A DNA stretch of 5,998 nt. It comes from an uncultured Chlorobiota bacterium. Its GTDB lineage: Bacteria; Bacteroidota; Bacteroidia; Bacteroidales; JAADGE01. Below are positions 1-5,998 of the stretch, piece after piece (position 1 is the first letter of the stretch; each line of letters begins with the position of its first letter). The notes below the pieces were generated by a model that was given only the letters and a program-made list of their open reading frames with translations, was not told the DNA's origin and searched no databases. Position numbers and translations under genes: made by a program. The DNA is taken from assembly GCA_947311125.1 (NCBI GenBank), contig CAMZKI010000096.1, positions 1 through 5,998 on the forward strand. Direction: 5' to 3'.

Positions 1-772
1 AGAAAACAGAAAAGTTCTTGAAGATTTAATACGAAAAACAGGACTTAAGAAATTTAATTACAGAATAATCCATAAACAATCACCGGATAAAAGAGGAATT
101 GATGTCGGAATGTTATACAGACCCGATAAATTTAATCCTTTATCATATCAAGCCGTAAGAGTTACTTTTCCTTTTGATGCCAATAAGCCTACGAGAGATA
201 TTTTATACGTAAAAGGAACAAATATTTATAAAGATACTCTTCATATTTTTATAAATCACTGGCCTTCCAGGTGGGGAGGGCAGGCGGAGACAGACCGGAA
301 AAGAAAATTTGCGGCTTCTGTTTTACGGGCAAAAGTTGACTCTTTGTTTAAAGCAGATAAGAACCCTAATATAATAATTATGGGTGATTTGAACGATTAT
401 CCTACAAATAACAGCGTTACCGAAGTTCTTAAAGCTAAAACGTATTTTGACGATATACAAAAAGAATCTCTGTATAACCTTGCTTGGTATTTACAGGAAG
501 TAAAAGGAAAAGGAACACATAAACACAGCGGAGAATGGGGTGTTTTAGACCAAATTATTGTTTCGGGTTCTCTTCTGAGTTCTGATAATAAGATAAACAC
601 AACTCCTGATAATGCACATATTTTTGATGCATCGTTTTTGTTGGAGCAGGATAATAACTATACCGGGCAAAAACCTTTCAGAACATATATAGGATTTAAA
701 TTTCACGACGGTTACAGCGACCACCTTCCTGTTTATATTGATTTGTTTGAAAAAAAAGATAATGCAAAATAA
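1..772 (+). CDS. Endonuclease/exonuclease/phosphatase (EEP) family protein, N-terminus cut off by the window edge
   Basis: The frame is open from base 2 to the TAA at 770-772, giving 256 visible residues; the beginning lies outside the window, so the ATG at 110 is internal. The EEP (DNase I-like) fold is supported by its ordered motifs. The first visible residues, ENRKVLEDL, are the tail of the EVEN segment whose catalytic Glu should lie just upstream. GIDVGMLYRP follows, then NHWPSR with the catalytic His, GDLNDYP with the Asp/Asn pair, GEWGVLDQI, and SDHLPVYIDL with the final Asp-His pair. Family members are metal-dependent phosphodiesterases or phosphatases acting on nucleic acids or phospho-lipids; the substrate cannot be told here. 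All visible catalytic positions are intact. Whether it is secreted is unknown because any signal peptide would be off the edge. Its end overlaps guaA by 11 bases, suggesting one transcript. Confidence 0.9.
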   Translation, partial: ENRKVLEDLIRKTGLKKFNYRIIHKQSPDKRGIDVGMLYRPDKFNPLSYQAVRVTFPFDANKPTRDILYVKGTNIYKDTLHIFINHWPSRWGGQAETDRKRKFAASVLRAKVDSLFKADKNPNIIIMGDLNDYPTNNSVTEVLKAKTYFDDIQKESLYNLAWYLQEVKGKGTHKHSGEWGVLDQIIVSGSLLSSDNKINTTPDNAHIFDASFLLEQDNNYTGQKPFRTYIGFKFHDGYSDHLPVYIDLFEKKDNAK

Positions 773-2291
773 AATTCTGATTTTAGATTTCGGTTCTCAA
801 TATACTCAATTGATTGCCAGAAAAATAAGAGAGCTTAATGTTTATTGCGAAATATACCCTTACAACAATTTTCCGAAAATAGATTCAAACGTAAAAGGAG
901 TTATTCTTTCCGGAAGTCCGTTTTCCGTAAGGGATAAAAAAGCACCTGTTCCTGATTTATCCGATATAAAAGGAAAATTACCTTTGCTCGGTATTTGCTA
1001 CGGTGCTCAACATCTTGCTCATAATTTCGGCGGGGAGGTAGCTCCTTCCGAGCACAGAGAATACGGCAGAGCAAATTTAAAAATAAATGATGCTTCGTGT
1101 AAGTTGTTTAAAGGAATTAAAAATAATTCGCAGGTTTGGATGTCGCATGCCGATACTGTCGTAAAACTTCCGGATAATTATGTGATAACGGCAGGGACAG
1201 AAAATATTAATACGGGAGCTTTCAGAGTTAACGGAGAAGAAACATACGGTTTGCAGTTTCATCCTGAAGTATATCATTCCGTATTCGGTAAAGAGATTTT
1301 AAAGAATTTTGTTGTTGATATTTGCGGTGTTTCGCAGGATTGGACACCGGATGCTTTTGCAGAAACAACAATTTCGGAACTTAAAAGTAAAATCGGAAAT
1401 GATAAAGTAGTTTTAGGATTATCGGGCGGTGTTGATTCTACCGTTGCGGCAGTTCTGCTAAATAAAGCTGTAGAGGGAAATTTATATTGTATTTTTGTAG
1501 ATAACGGTTTGCTTCGTAAAAATGAATTTGAAGAAGTTCTTAAATCATATAAAGGAATGGGGCTTAACGTGAAAGGTGTTAATGCTTCCGAAAAATTTTA
1601 CAGTGCCTTGAGAGGAATTTCTGAACCTGAAGAGAAAAGAAAGGTTATAGGGAACGTTTTTATAGAAGTATTTGATAATGAAGCTAAAAGAATTAAAAAT
1701 GTAAAATGGCTCGCACAAGGAACTATTTATCCCGATGTAATAGAATCGGTATCGGTAAAAGGTCCTTCTGCTACCATAAAATCGCATCATAATGTCGGCG
1801 GATTGCCTGATTTTATGAAACTGAAAATTGTCGAGCCTTTAAGGTTACTTTTTAAAGATGAGGTGAGAAGAGTGGGGGCAAGTTTGGGTATCGGTAAAGA
1901 ACTTTTGGACAGACATCCGTTTCCCGGACCCGGTTTGGGAATAAGAATACTCGGAGATATTACTCCGGAAAAAGTAAGAATATTGCAGGATGCCGATGAT
2001 ATTTTTATATCAGAGCTTAAAAAAAATAATTTATATGATAAAGTGTGGCAGGCTCTGACGGTTTTATTACCGGTTAAATCCGTGGGAGTTATGGGCGACG
2101 AGCGGACATATGAAAATACTGTTGTTTTACGTGCGGTAACTTCTGTTGACGGAATGACGGCAGATTGGTTTCACTTTTCACACGAGTTTCTGGCAGAGGT
2201 TTCAAACAAGATAATTAACAGAGTAAGGGGGATAAACAGGGTTGTTTACGATATAAGTTCAAAACCGCCGGCTACCATAGAGTGGGAGTGA
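762..2291 (+). CDS. guaA: GMP synthase (glutamine-hydrolysing)
   Basis: Makes GMP from XMP, ATP and glutamine in the cytoplasm, the last step of de novo guanine nucleotide synthesis. The ATG at 762 gives 509 residues starting MQNKILILDFGSQYTQ, the usual GuaA N-terminus. An in-frame ATG at 738 would add eight residues unlike the family, so it is not used here. Residues 1-190 form the class I glutamine amidotransferase, with nucleophile Cys79 in GICYGAQHLA and His167/Glu169 in QFHPEV. Residues about 200-390 form the ATP pyrophosphatase, with the PP-loop SGGVDS at 221-226. The C-terminal dimerisation domain runs from about 390 and ends with the conserved KPPATIEWE. Length and all key residues are normal for a single-chain GuaA. 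The start lies inside the end of the EEP gene, so the two are probably co-transcribed and perhaps translationally coupled. No promoter or guanine riboswitch is visible upstream, where the DNA is coding. Confidence 0.98.
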   Translation: MQNKILILDFGSQYTQLIARKIRELNVYCEIYPYNNFPKIDSNVKGVILSGSPFSVRDKKAPVPDLSDIKGKLPLLGICYGAQHLAHNFGGEVAPSEHREYGRANLKINDASCKLFKGIKNNSQVWMSHADTVVKLPDNYVITAGTENINTGAFRVNGEETYGLQFHPEVYHSVFGKEILKNFVVDICGVSQDWTPDAFAETTISELKSKIGNDKVVLGLSGGVDSTVAAVLLNKAVEGNLYCIFVDNGLLRKNEFEEVLKSYKGMGLNVKGVNASEKFYSALRGISEPEEKRKVIGNVFIEVFDNEAKRIKNVKWLAQGTIYPDVIESVSVKGPSATIKSHHNVGGLPDFMKLKIVEPLRLLFKDEVRRVGASLGIGKELLDRHPFPGPGLGIRILGDITPEKVRILQDADDIFISELKKNNLYDKVWQALTVLLPVKSVGVMGDERTYENTVVLRAVTSVDGMTADWFHFSHEFLAEVSNKIINRVRGINRVVYDISSKPPATIEWE

Positions 2292-2293
2292 TG

Positions 2294-2899
2294 TTATTTT
2301 TCTCCGTAAGCTGAAAATATCGGATATTTTTTTTGATTTTTGTCAATTTCAAAGATTGTTTCGACTGAGATATTTTTAAAACCGGCATTTTTCAGAAATG
2401 CAACAAATGTTTTTTTATCGAAACCGAAATGCTTAATACCGGCATTACCGTCGGAATGAAAAGAACCGTCTTCGGTTTCCAGGTCGCCTATACAGATTTT
2501 ACCGTTCTGCCTCAGCGATTTATATATACTTCGTATAAAGTTTTCGATATTTTCTATGTGATGAAATGTCATACTTGATACTGCCAAGTCATATTTATTT
2601 TCCGGTAATATATCTTTTTCTGCATCAAAAAGCATATAATCAACATTGCGGACACCTGCTTTATGTGTTTTTTCTTTTAAAACTTTTAACATTCCTTCAG
2701 AATTATCAATACCTGTAATTTGTTTTACTTTTGTAATAAAATGCATAAGCAGTAAGCCCGTTCCTGTTCCTATATCCAAAACGTGCATTTTATCATTTAG
2801 TTTTACCTTCTTTTCAATTGCACTGAAAATTTTTTCGGCAAGCAGAAGTCTTCTCGGATTTGCATCCCAACTTTTTGCTATTTCGTTAAATCTGTTCAT
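2294..2899 (-). CDS. Class I SAM-dependent methyltransferase
   Basis: A 201-residue protein predicted to transfer a methyl group from S-adenosylmethionine; the acceptor is unknown. The Rossmann-like methyltransferase core is clear. Motif I is VLDIGTGTGLLL at about 40-51 and binds SAM. The acidic residue after beta-2 is in ITGIDNSEGML (61-71), followed by FDAEKDILP (91-99) and a motif IV region YDLAVSSMTFHHIE (103-116). The stretch SLRQNGKICIGDLE (128-141) is the usual post-IV segment. No membrane segment or signal peptide is seen, so it should be cytosolic. Such Methyltransf_11/25-type enzymes act on small molecules, quinone or lipid precursors, or proteins, and the sequence alone does not choose. 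The ATG at 2899 follows a TATATTTG box by 11 bases. The stop is 2 bases from the guaA stop on the opposite strand. Confidence 0.88.
   Translation of the reverse strand: MNRFNEIAKSWDANPRRLLLAEKIFSAIEKKVKLNDKMHVLDIGTGTGLLLMHFITKVKQITGIDNSEGMLKVLKEKTHKAGVRNVDYMLFDAEKDILPENKYDLAVSSMTFHHIENIENFIRSIYKSLRQNGKICIGDLETEDGSFHSDGNAGIKHFGFDKKTFVAFLKNAGFKNISVETIFEIDKNQKKYPIFSAYGEK
2314..2334 (+). terminator. Possible weak intrinsic terminator for guaA, inside the end of the convergent methyltransferase gene
   Basis: A perfect inverted repeat (AAAATAT, loop CGG, ATATTTT) starts 22 bases after the guaA stop and runs directly into a run of eight T's, then GATTTTTG. This is the shape of a rho-independent terminator on the + strand. 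The stem is entirely A/T and only 7 bp, so it would be weak, and the bases also encode the methyltransferase C-terminus. It is the only candidate near the guaA end. Confidence 0.28.
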
Positions 2900-2910
2900 T
2901 ATTTTTTATG

Positions 2911-2918
2911 CAAATATA
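2911..2918 (-). promoter_or_regulatory. Bacteroidota-type -7 promoter box (TATATTTG) of the methyltransferase gene
   Basis: On the - strand, TATATTTG matches the Bacteroidota -7 consensus TAnnTTTG exactly. It lies in the 58-base gap between the DUF2147 gene and the methyltransferase, 11 bases before the ATG. The implied transcript leader would be only a few bases long. A clear -33 TTTG element is not visible at the usual spacing (only ATGG occurs near there), which lowers confidence. No other perfect TAnnTTTG was found by eye on this strand between 3400 and 4600. Confidence 0.45.
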
Positions 2919-2957
2919 AGAAAAAACAGAATAACCATCGTTTCATTGCATAATGAC

Positions 2958-3398
2958 TTATTTCTTTCTTTTCCATACCGAAGTTTTTCCGATTAACGAT
3001 ATTCCGATATAACCTCTTACTTCAAGAGTGTTTACATCCGTAAGTTCAATATTTATTTTATATGTTTTCCCGTTTTCCGGATTGTATATTTTGCCTTTTC
3101 CCTTTTTTGTTTTTCTGTCATAGCTGATATTTCTCATAATAATTAATCCTTTCAGTAATTTGTTTCTGAGCTTTGGGTCAGGGTTATGAATATCTTTATT
3201 CTGATTTCCGTTTTTGTCAAAAGGATTTTTTTCCCAAGTTATCTTTCCGAAGTAATATTTTCCCGATTTAAAGATATGTATTGCCGAGCGGTTTTCGGGA
3301 GTAAGCCAAATTCCGCATATGTCTTCGGATTCATTTTGGCTGAAAACGATATTTGAAAACAGAATAAATATTGAAAAGTATGCTGATATATGTTTCAT
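2958..3398 (-). CDS. Exported DUF2147 domain protein
   Basis: A 146-residue protein with an N-terminal signal peptide: Lys3, a hydrophobic stretch to about residue 19, and likely cleavage around FSQ (residues 19-21), giving a periplasmic or secreted product of about 125 residues. The mature part matches the DUF2147 (PF09917) pattern. It opens with ICGIWLTPENRSAIHIF (27-43), followed by YFGKITWEKNP (49-59), NPDPKLRNKLLKGL (72-85), GKIYNPENGKTYK (102-114), and the signature LEVRGYIGISLIGKTSVWKR near the end. The family is a small beta-rich fold of unknown biochemical role, common in Proteobacteria and Bacteroidota. The start lies 13 bases after the epimerase stop with no promoter between, so the two are probably one transcript. 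It appears intact. No function beyond the family name can be assigned. Confidence 0.9.
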   Translation of the reverse strand: MKHISAYFSIFILFSNIVFSQNESEDICGIWLTPENRSAIHIFKSGKYYFGKITWEKNPFDKNGNQNKDIHNPDPKLRNKLLKGLIIMRNISYDRKTKKGKGKIYNPENGKTYKINIELTDVNTLEVRGYIGISLIGKTSVWKRKK

Positions 3399-3411
3399 AT
3401 TTCACTGTTTT

Positions 3412-4436
3412 TTAAGCCGATATTTTGTTAAAGAAATGTTTCATTAAATTAGAGTTACTTCTTATATATGCATTGTAAGGGGCAGATTTTTTCAGCAATT
3501 GTTTTTTTACCGACTTGTTAAATATATTTGTGATAAATTTAGAAATCGGATTAATTGATTTTTTTACCTGACAGAAATAATCTTCAATACTGTCTCTTTG
3601 GAAATTAATAATTTCATTTAATACAAAACTGTCTTTATAATAACCGCAATGAAAGTTTTTTTCTGCAAATGAATGTTTAGGAAAGTCTAATTGCTTAAGT
3701 CCGAATAGTTTAAAGTTTTCAGATAAAAAGTTTTTATACAATATTCTGCATTTCTCACCTCCGCCGAGATTAAAAATACAGTTATTCAAATAATCTTTTT
3801 TACTTATGGCTTCGGATAAGGCAAATGCTGTATCTTTTACAGTAATAATTTCTAATTTTGTATCAAGCGGCATATGGAAAAGCAGAGGGTTTAATTTCAT
3901 TTTGGGATGCATAACCGCAGACAACCTGAAAATAGCAAAATTTTTCAGGTTCACTTTTATAATTTCTTCTGCTTTTATTTTTGTGTAAGCATAATAGTCA
4001 TTTTCGCTTGGATTTAATTTGTCAGAAATTCTTATTTCAGGGTTCTTTATTCTGTCTCCGTAAACAGAAATTGATGAGGTAAAAAGTAAGAATATATCCG
4101 GATTTATTTCATTAATTGCGTTACACATATTTTCGGTTCCGCTGATATTTATTTTTTTAGCAAGTTTGGTATTTTTATCGGCTGCAGGCGGTATCAGAGC
4201 TGCTGTGTGTATTATAAAGTCCGAATCTTTAACAGCATTGTAAACATCTTTATAGTTTGTAATATCTCCGCGAATGTATTGAACGTTTCTTAAAAAAGAC
4301 TTTATTTTACGAAACTTGTTTTTGGGCTTTAAGTCGAAAGCTTTAATGTTATATTTATCTTTTTTTTCAGAAACTCTTTTAATGTTTCAAATCCTATATT
4401 ACCGCCGGCACCCGTAATAAGAATTGTTTGTTTCAT
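3412..4436 (-). CDS. NAD-dependent epimerase/dehydratase (extended SDR), interrupted by a one-base frameshift
   Basis: Read from the ATG at 4436, the protein begins MKQTILITGAGGNIGFETL, with the NAD-binding TGxxGxxG motif. This frame leaves the gene in a run of eight A's (4367-4360) and stops at 4329. Adding one A, or shifting -1, joins it to a frame open to the TAA at 3412-3414, giving 341 residues. The rejoined protein has acidic Asp35 after beta-2 (AFDL, favouring NAD over NADP), RGDI around Asp58, HTAALIPP at 78-85, INISGTEN, TSSISVYG at 120-127, and the catalytic YxxxK (Tyr149, Lys153). Such enzymes modify nucleotide sugars or related substrates; the substrate is not clear. The only later in-frame start, ATG 4128, would drop the whole cofactor-binding part, so 3412-4128 alone is unlikely to be active. 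The C-terminal 50 residues are Lys-rich. The shift may be a sequencing error, a real mutation, or programmed slippage. Confidence 0.85.
4359..4367 (-). other. A8 homopolymer with slippery heptamer A AAA AAG at the epimerase frameshift
   Basis: On the - strand the codons read CTG AAA AAA AAG ATA, so bases 4365-4359 form A AAA AAG in the zero frame, the same slippery heptamer as in E. coli dnaX. A -1 slip makes GAT the next codon and opens the downstream frame exactly. A weak 5-bp stem (GCTTT/AAAGC, 4326-4341) begins 17 bases downstream, further than usual stimulators, and no strong Shine-Dalgarno-like stimulator lies upstream. The run is also a common place for base-count errors. Confidence 0.6.
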
Positions 4437-4459
4437 ATTATAATTGTTTTTATGAAAAT

Positions 4460-4492
4460 GAGGTGTGTTTGTAGCTGTAACACACACACCTC
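4460..4492 (-). terminator. Hairpin in the gap before the epimerase gene, possible terminator
   Basis: GAGGTGTGT at 4460-4468 pairs perfectly with ACACACCTC at 4484-4492, and three more pairs inside follow one mismatch, leaving a 7-base loop. This is the most stable inverted repeat seen by eye in the window. On the - strand it is followed by ATTTTC, a poor U-tract; on the + strand by TAAAAAAT. It could end transcription from the AraC gene, or form in the leader of the epimerase transcript, whose start codon is 23 bases further on. The AC-rich arm is too short to call a microsatellite. Confidence 0.4.
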
Positions 4493-4549
4493 TAAAAAAT
4501 GTTTAATTAAAAATGCATTGTAAAAATAACCGTAAAAGTTTTTTAAATC

Positions 4550-4571
4550 GTCCGAACTTCTTAATTCGGAC
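4550..4571 (-). terminator. Hairpin just downstream of the AraC-type gene, possible terminator
   Basis: GTCCGAA (4550-4556) and TTCGGAC (4565-4571) form a perfect 7-bp stem with an 8-base loop, starting 19 bases after the regulator's stop codon. The following - strand bases, GATTTAAAAAAC, lack a proper U-tract, so terminator strength is doubtful. With the hairpin at 4460-4492 it is one of two stem-loops in this 154-base non-coding gap; no gene or clear promoter was found in the rest of the gap. Confidence 0.35.
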
Positions 4572-4590
4572 AATATGCAGGTTCAGATTG

Positions 4591-5643
4591 CTAAGTTTGA
4601 GCTTGTTTTCGGTATTCCGATGGGGTTACTCCCGTGTATTTTTTAAAAAGAGTATTAAATGTCGATTTTGAGTTAAAGCCGCATTCATAAGCAATAGCAA
4701 GAATCGAATAGTGCTTTTTTTTGTCATCAAGAAGCATTCTTTTTACTTCTTCAATACGATATTCATTTACAAAGTTATAGAAGTTTTTATTCAGGTTTTT
4801 ATTAATTATTTGAGTAAGGTGATGCCTTGAAATATTTAAAATATTTGCCAAATCGGAGATTGTAAGCTTTTCGTTTAAATACGGTTTTTTCTCATTCATT
4901 ATGTTTTTAAGTTGTTCCGAATATTTTTCGGCATCTTCTTTAGTTAAGCCGGAACTTAAATATTTCGGTTTTTTATCTTTAAATTCTTTCTCACTGAAAA
5001 CAGCTAATTGCTTAAACCCGAAGAAGCTGAACGCAAAAGCAAAAAATGTGAGTCCTATGTAAGAAAGTTCAACGGGGTTTATATTCCCCGTATAGAAATT
5101 TTTATTTTCGGTTATGTAGCAAAGCCCCGAAACATAAAGTATTATATATGTTGTAATAAAGCTGAATAAAACAATTTTAAGCCAATTTAGTGTTATTTTT
5201 TCAGATGTGTAGGAGAATATATCTTTTATATTTTTTTGATGCTTATTAATTAAAATAAATGATAAAATGCTGTAAACCGTGTTAACACCGAAAAAAGTTA
5301 TGCTGTATGTAATTCTGAACGGTAAAAAGCGATTGTTTTCAAAAAAATTGTTACCCTGCATTACGGGTTTGTCAATAAAAATCAATGTAGTAAGCATAAA
5401 TACCGTAAAGGGAATAAAATGCAGTAATGATTTATAATTAAATTTGTAATTTTTTGTTATTAAGGATTTTACATATAAATAAACCAACGGGCCGAATGCC
5501 AGAGGCAAAACAGGCGGTATTTCCGTAAAGAAAAGAGTTTTTTCTTTAAATAAGGTAAAGCTCATATCAACGGCAATTGAAAAAAGCAAAACTGCCAATA
5601 TTTTATCAGCCGTGTTTTGCTTTTTTCTTACCGCAATAAACAA
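4591..5643 (-). CDS. Membrane-bound AraC-family transcriptional regulator (7TM-type N-terminal domain)
   Basis: From the TTG at 5643, the only ATG/GTG/TTG near the 5' end, the product is 350 residues. Residues 1-212 contain six hydrophobic helices, at about 13-32, 43-62, 72-90, 110-132, 153-174 and 190-212. Residues about 225-350 are cytoplasmic and hold an AraC DNA-binding domain. Its first helix-turn-helix is LTISDLANILNISRHHLTQI (260-279). The second runs from YSILAIAYECGFNSKSTFN to FKKYTGVTPSEYR (312-345), the family signature. The layout fits regulators common in Bacteroidota that sense something at the membrane and bind DNA directly; signal and target genes are unknown. In-frame coding sequence for a further helix lies upstream (5644-5706), so the true protein is probably longer, about 367 residues. 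It follows ndk closely on the same strand with no promoter seen between. Confidence 0.9.
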   Translation of the reverse strand: MFIAVRKKQNTADKILAVLLFSIAVDMSFTLFKEKTLFFTEIPPVLPLAFGPLVYLYVKSLITKNYKFNYKSLLHFIPFTVFMLTTLIFIDKPVMQGNNFFENNRFLPFRITYSITFFGVNTVYSILSFILINKHQKNIKDIFSYTSEKITLNWLKIVLFSFITTYIILYVSGLCYITENKNFYTGNINPVELSYIGLTFFAFAFSFFGFKQLAVFSEKEFKDKKPKYLSSGLTKEDAEKYSEQLKNIMNEKKPYLNEKLTISDLANILNISRHHLTQIINKNLNKNFYNFVNEYRIEEVKRMLLDDKKKHYSILAIAYECGFNSKSTFNTLFKKYTGVTPSEYRKQAQT

Positions 5644-5706
5644 ACCGGCAAAAAGTGCCTGTGCAATTCCTATATATAATACAGGTTCCGTAATTTTAGG
5701 TTTTAA
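5644..5706 (-). other. Probable N-terminal extension of the AraC-type regulator, lacking a canonical start codon
   Basis: The regulator's frame stays open upstream of the TTG back to a TAA at 5709-5707. It reads TEPVLYIGIAQALFAGL before continuing into FIAVRKKQN. This supplies a hydrophobic first membrane helix followed by a positive patch, as in related 7TM AraC proteins, and brings the helix count to seven. No ATG, GTG or TTG exists in this stretch. ATT at 5694-5692 is the best-placed alternative start (15 bases after the ndk stop); a mutated start or sequence error is the other explanation. Confidence 0.55.
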
Positions 5707-5709
5707 TTA

Positions 5710-5998
5710 TTAAATTAAACCTCCGTCTTGTTTATATCTTTCTTTTTTAGAAAAGAAAAAAGAGGCTTCAATTTCGGCATTCTCGTCAGAATCAGACCCA
5801 TGAACGGCATTTGCTTGTATATCAGTTGCATACATTTTTCTTATTGTTCCTTCTTCTGCATTTTCCGGGTTTGTTGCACCTATTAATTTTCTGTAATCTT
5901 CAACAGCATTCTCTTTTTCTAAAACTGCGGCAACAATAGGTCCTGAACTCATAAAGTCCGTAAGCTCACCGTAAAAAGGTCTTTCTTTATGAACTTCG
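5710..5998 (-). CDS. ndk: Nucleoside diphosphate kinase, N-terminus cut off by the window edge
   Basis: Transfers the gamma-phosphate from NTPs, mainly ATP, to NDPs through a phospho-histidine, keeping nucleotide pools balanced in the cytoplasm. The C-terminal 95 residues are visible; the first 45 or so lie outside the window, and the ATG at 5952 is an internal Met. Recognisable segments in order are HKERPFYGEL, FMSSGPIVAAVLE, ENAVEDYRKLIGATNP, GTIRKMYA, and NAVHGSDS. The last holds the active-site His, encoded at 5802-5800. It ends ASFFFSKKERYKQDGGLI, then a tandem in-frame stop TAA TAA. All catalytic residues in the visible part are intact. The AraC-type regulator follows on the same strand within a few dozen bases, probably on the same transcript. 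Confidence 0.97.
   Translation of the reverse strand, partial: EVHKERPFYGELTDFMSSGPIVAAVLEKENAVEDYRKLIGATNPENAEEGTIRKMYATDIQANAVHGSDSDENAEIEASFFFSKKERYKQDGGLI

Noticed and set aside
397..600. Minus-strand open frame within the EEP gene
   Set aside because: Shadow of a gene whose catalytic motifs (GDLND, LDQI) lie in the other strand; no start context or family resemblance.
738..761. Upstream ATG at 738 as the guaA start
   Set aside because: It would add eight residues not found at GuaA N-termini; the family begins a few residues before ILDFGSQ, matching ATG 762.
2646..2996. A 116-codon + strand open frame opposite the methyltransferase, with hydrophobic stretches
   Set aside because: It is antisense to a gene with clear SAM-binding motifs, crosses that gene's promoter region, and resembles no known family; hydrophobicity is what the complement of charged Lys/Glu codons produces.
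3412..4128. Taking the 238-residue frame from ATG 4128 as the complete epimerase
   Set aside because: The 77 codons just upstream in the same frame are clearly SDR sequence, and the glycine-rich NAD motif lies further up across the A8 run, so ATG 4128 is an internal Met.
4481..4490. CACACACACC as a variable microsatellite
   Set aside because: Too few repeat units, and the bases are already explained as one arm of a hairpin.
5719..5724. GGAGGT on the minus strand as a Shine-Dalgarno site for the AraC-type regulator
   Set aside because: It encodes the Gly-Gly near the end of ndk, lies about 24 bases from the ATT candidate, and Bacteroidota seldom rely on such sites.
1..5998. CRISPR array, tRNA/rRNA genes, insertion sequence, phage or defence genes
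   Set aside because: No repeat-spacer pattern, RNA gene, transposase or terminal inverted repeats were seen; nearly all the DNA is taken by recognisable cellular genes.

Overview
The window looks like a chromosomal stretch from a member of the Bacteroidota. The DNA is AT-rich, Shine-Dalgarno sequences are nearly absent, and one perfect TAnnTTTG promoter box is present. Several protein types are also typical of that phylum: an AraC regulator fused to a seven-helix membrane domain, a DUF2147 protein, and an EEP nuclease with a GEWGxLDQ motif. The genus cannot be decided from this sequence.

Layout. On the + strand, the C-terminal three quarters of an endonuclease/exonuclease/phosphatase (EEP) protein runs from the left edge to 772. 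It overlaps by 11 bases a complete guaA (762-2291), which encodes the GMP synthase of guanine nucleotide synthesis. Everything to the right is on the - strand, read from right to left. First comes the C-terminal part of ndk (nucleoside diphosphate kinase), then a membrane-bound AraC-type regulator. Next is a 154-base gap with two hairpins, followed by an extended-SDR sugar epimerase/dehydratase-like gene with a frameshift. A small exported DUF2147 protein and a SAM-dependent methyltransferase complete the row. guaA and the methyltransferase converge with only 2 bases between their stop codons.

How the genes relate. guaA and ndk both serve nucleotide metabolism, making GMP and interconverting NDPs and NTPs, but they sit on opposite strands and need not be co-regulated. 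The epimerase and the DUF2147 gene are 13 bases apart and probably share a transcript. The methyltransferase seems to have its own promoter. No defence system, mobile element, CRISPR array or RNA gene is visible, and gene content is mostly ordinary housekeeping.

Two places deserve a second look. The epimerase is interrupted by a one-base shift in a run of eight A's that contains the heptamer A AAA AAG, the classical -1 slippery sequence; adding one A, or slipping -1, restores a complete 341-residue enzyme. The AraC regulator has coding-quality sequence for its first membrane helix upstream of its only canonical start (a TTG), with no ATG, GTG or TTG available there, so a non-standard start such as ATT at 5694 is possible.
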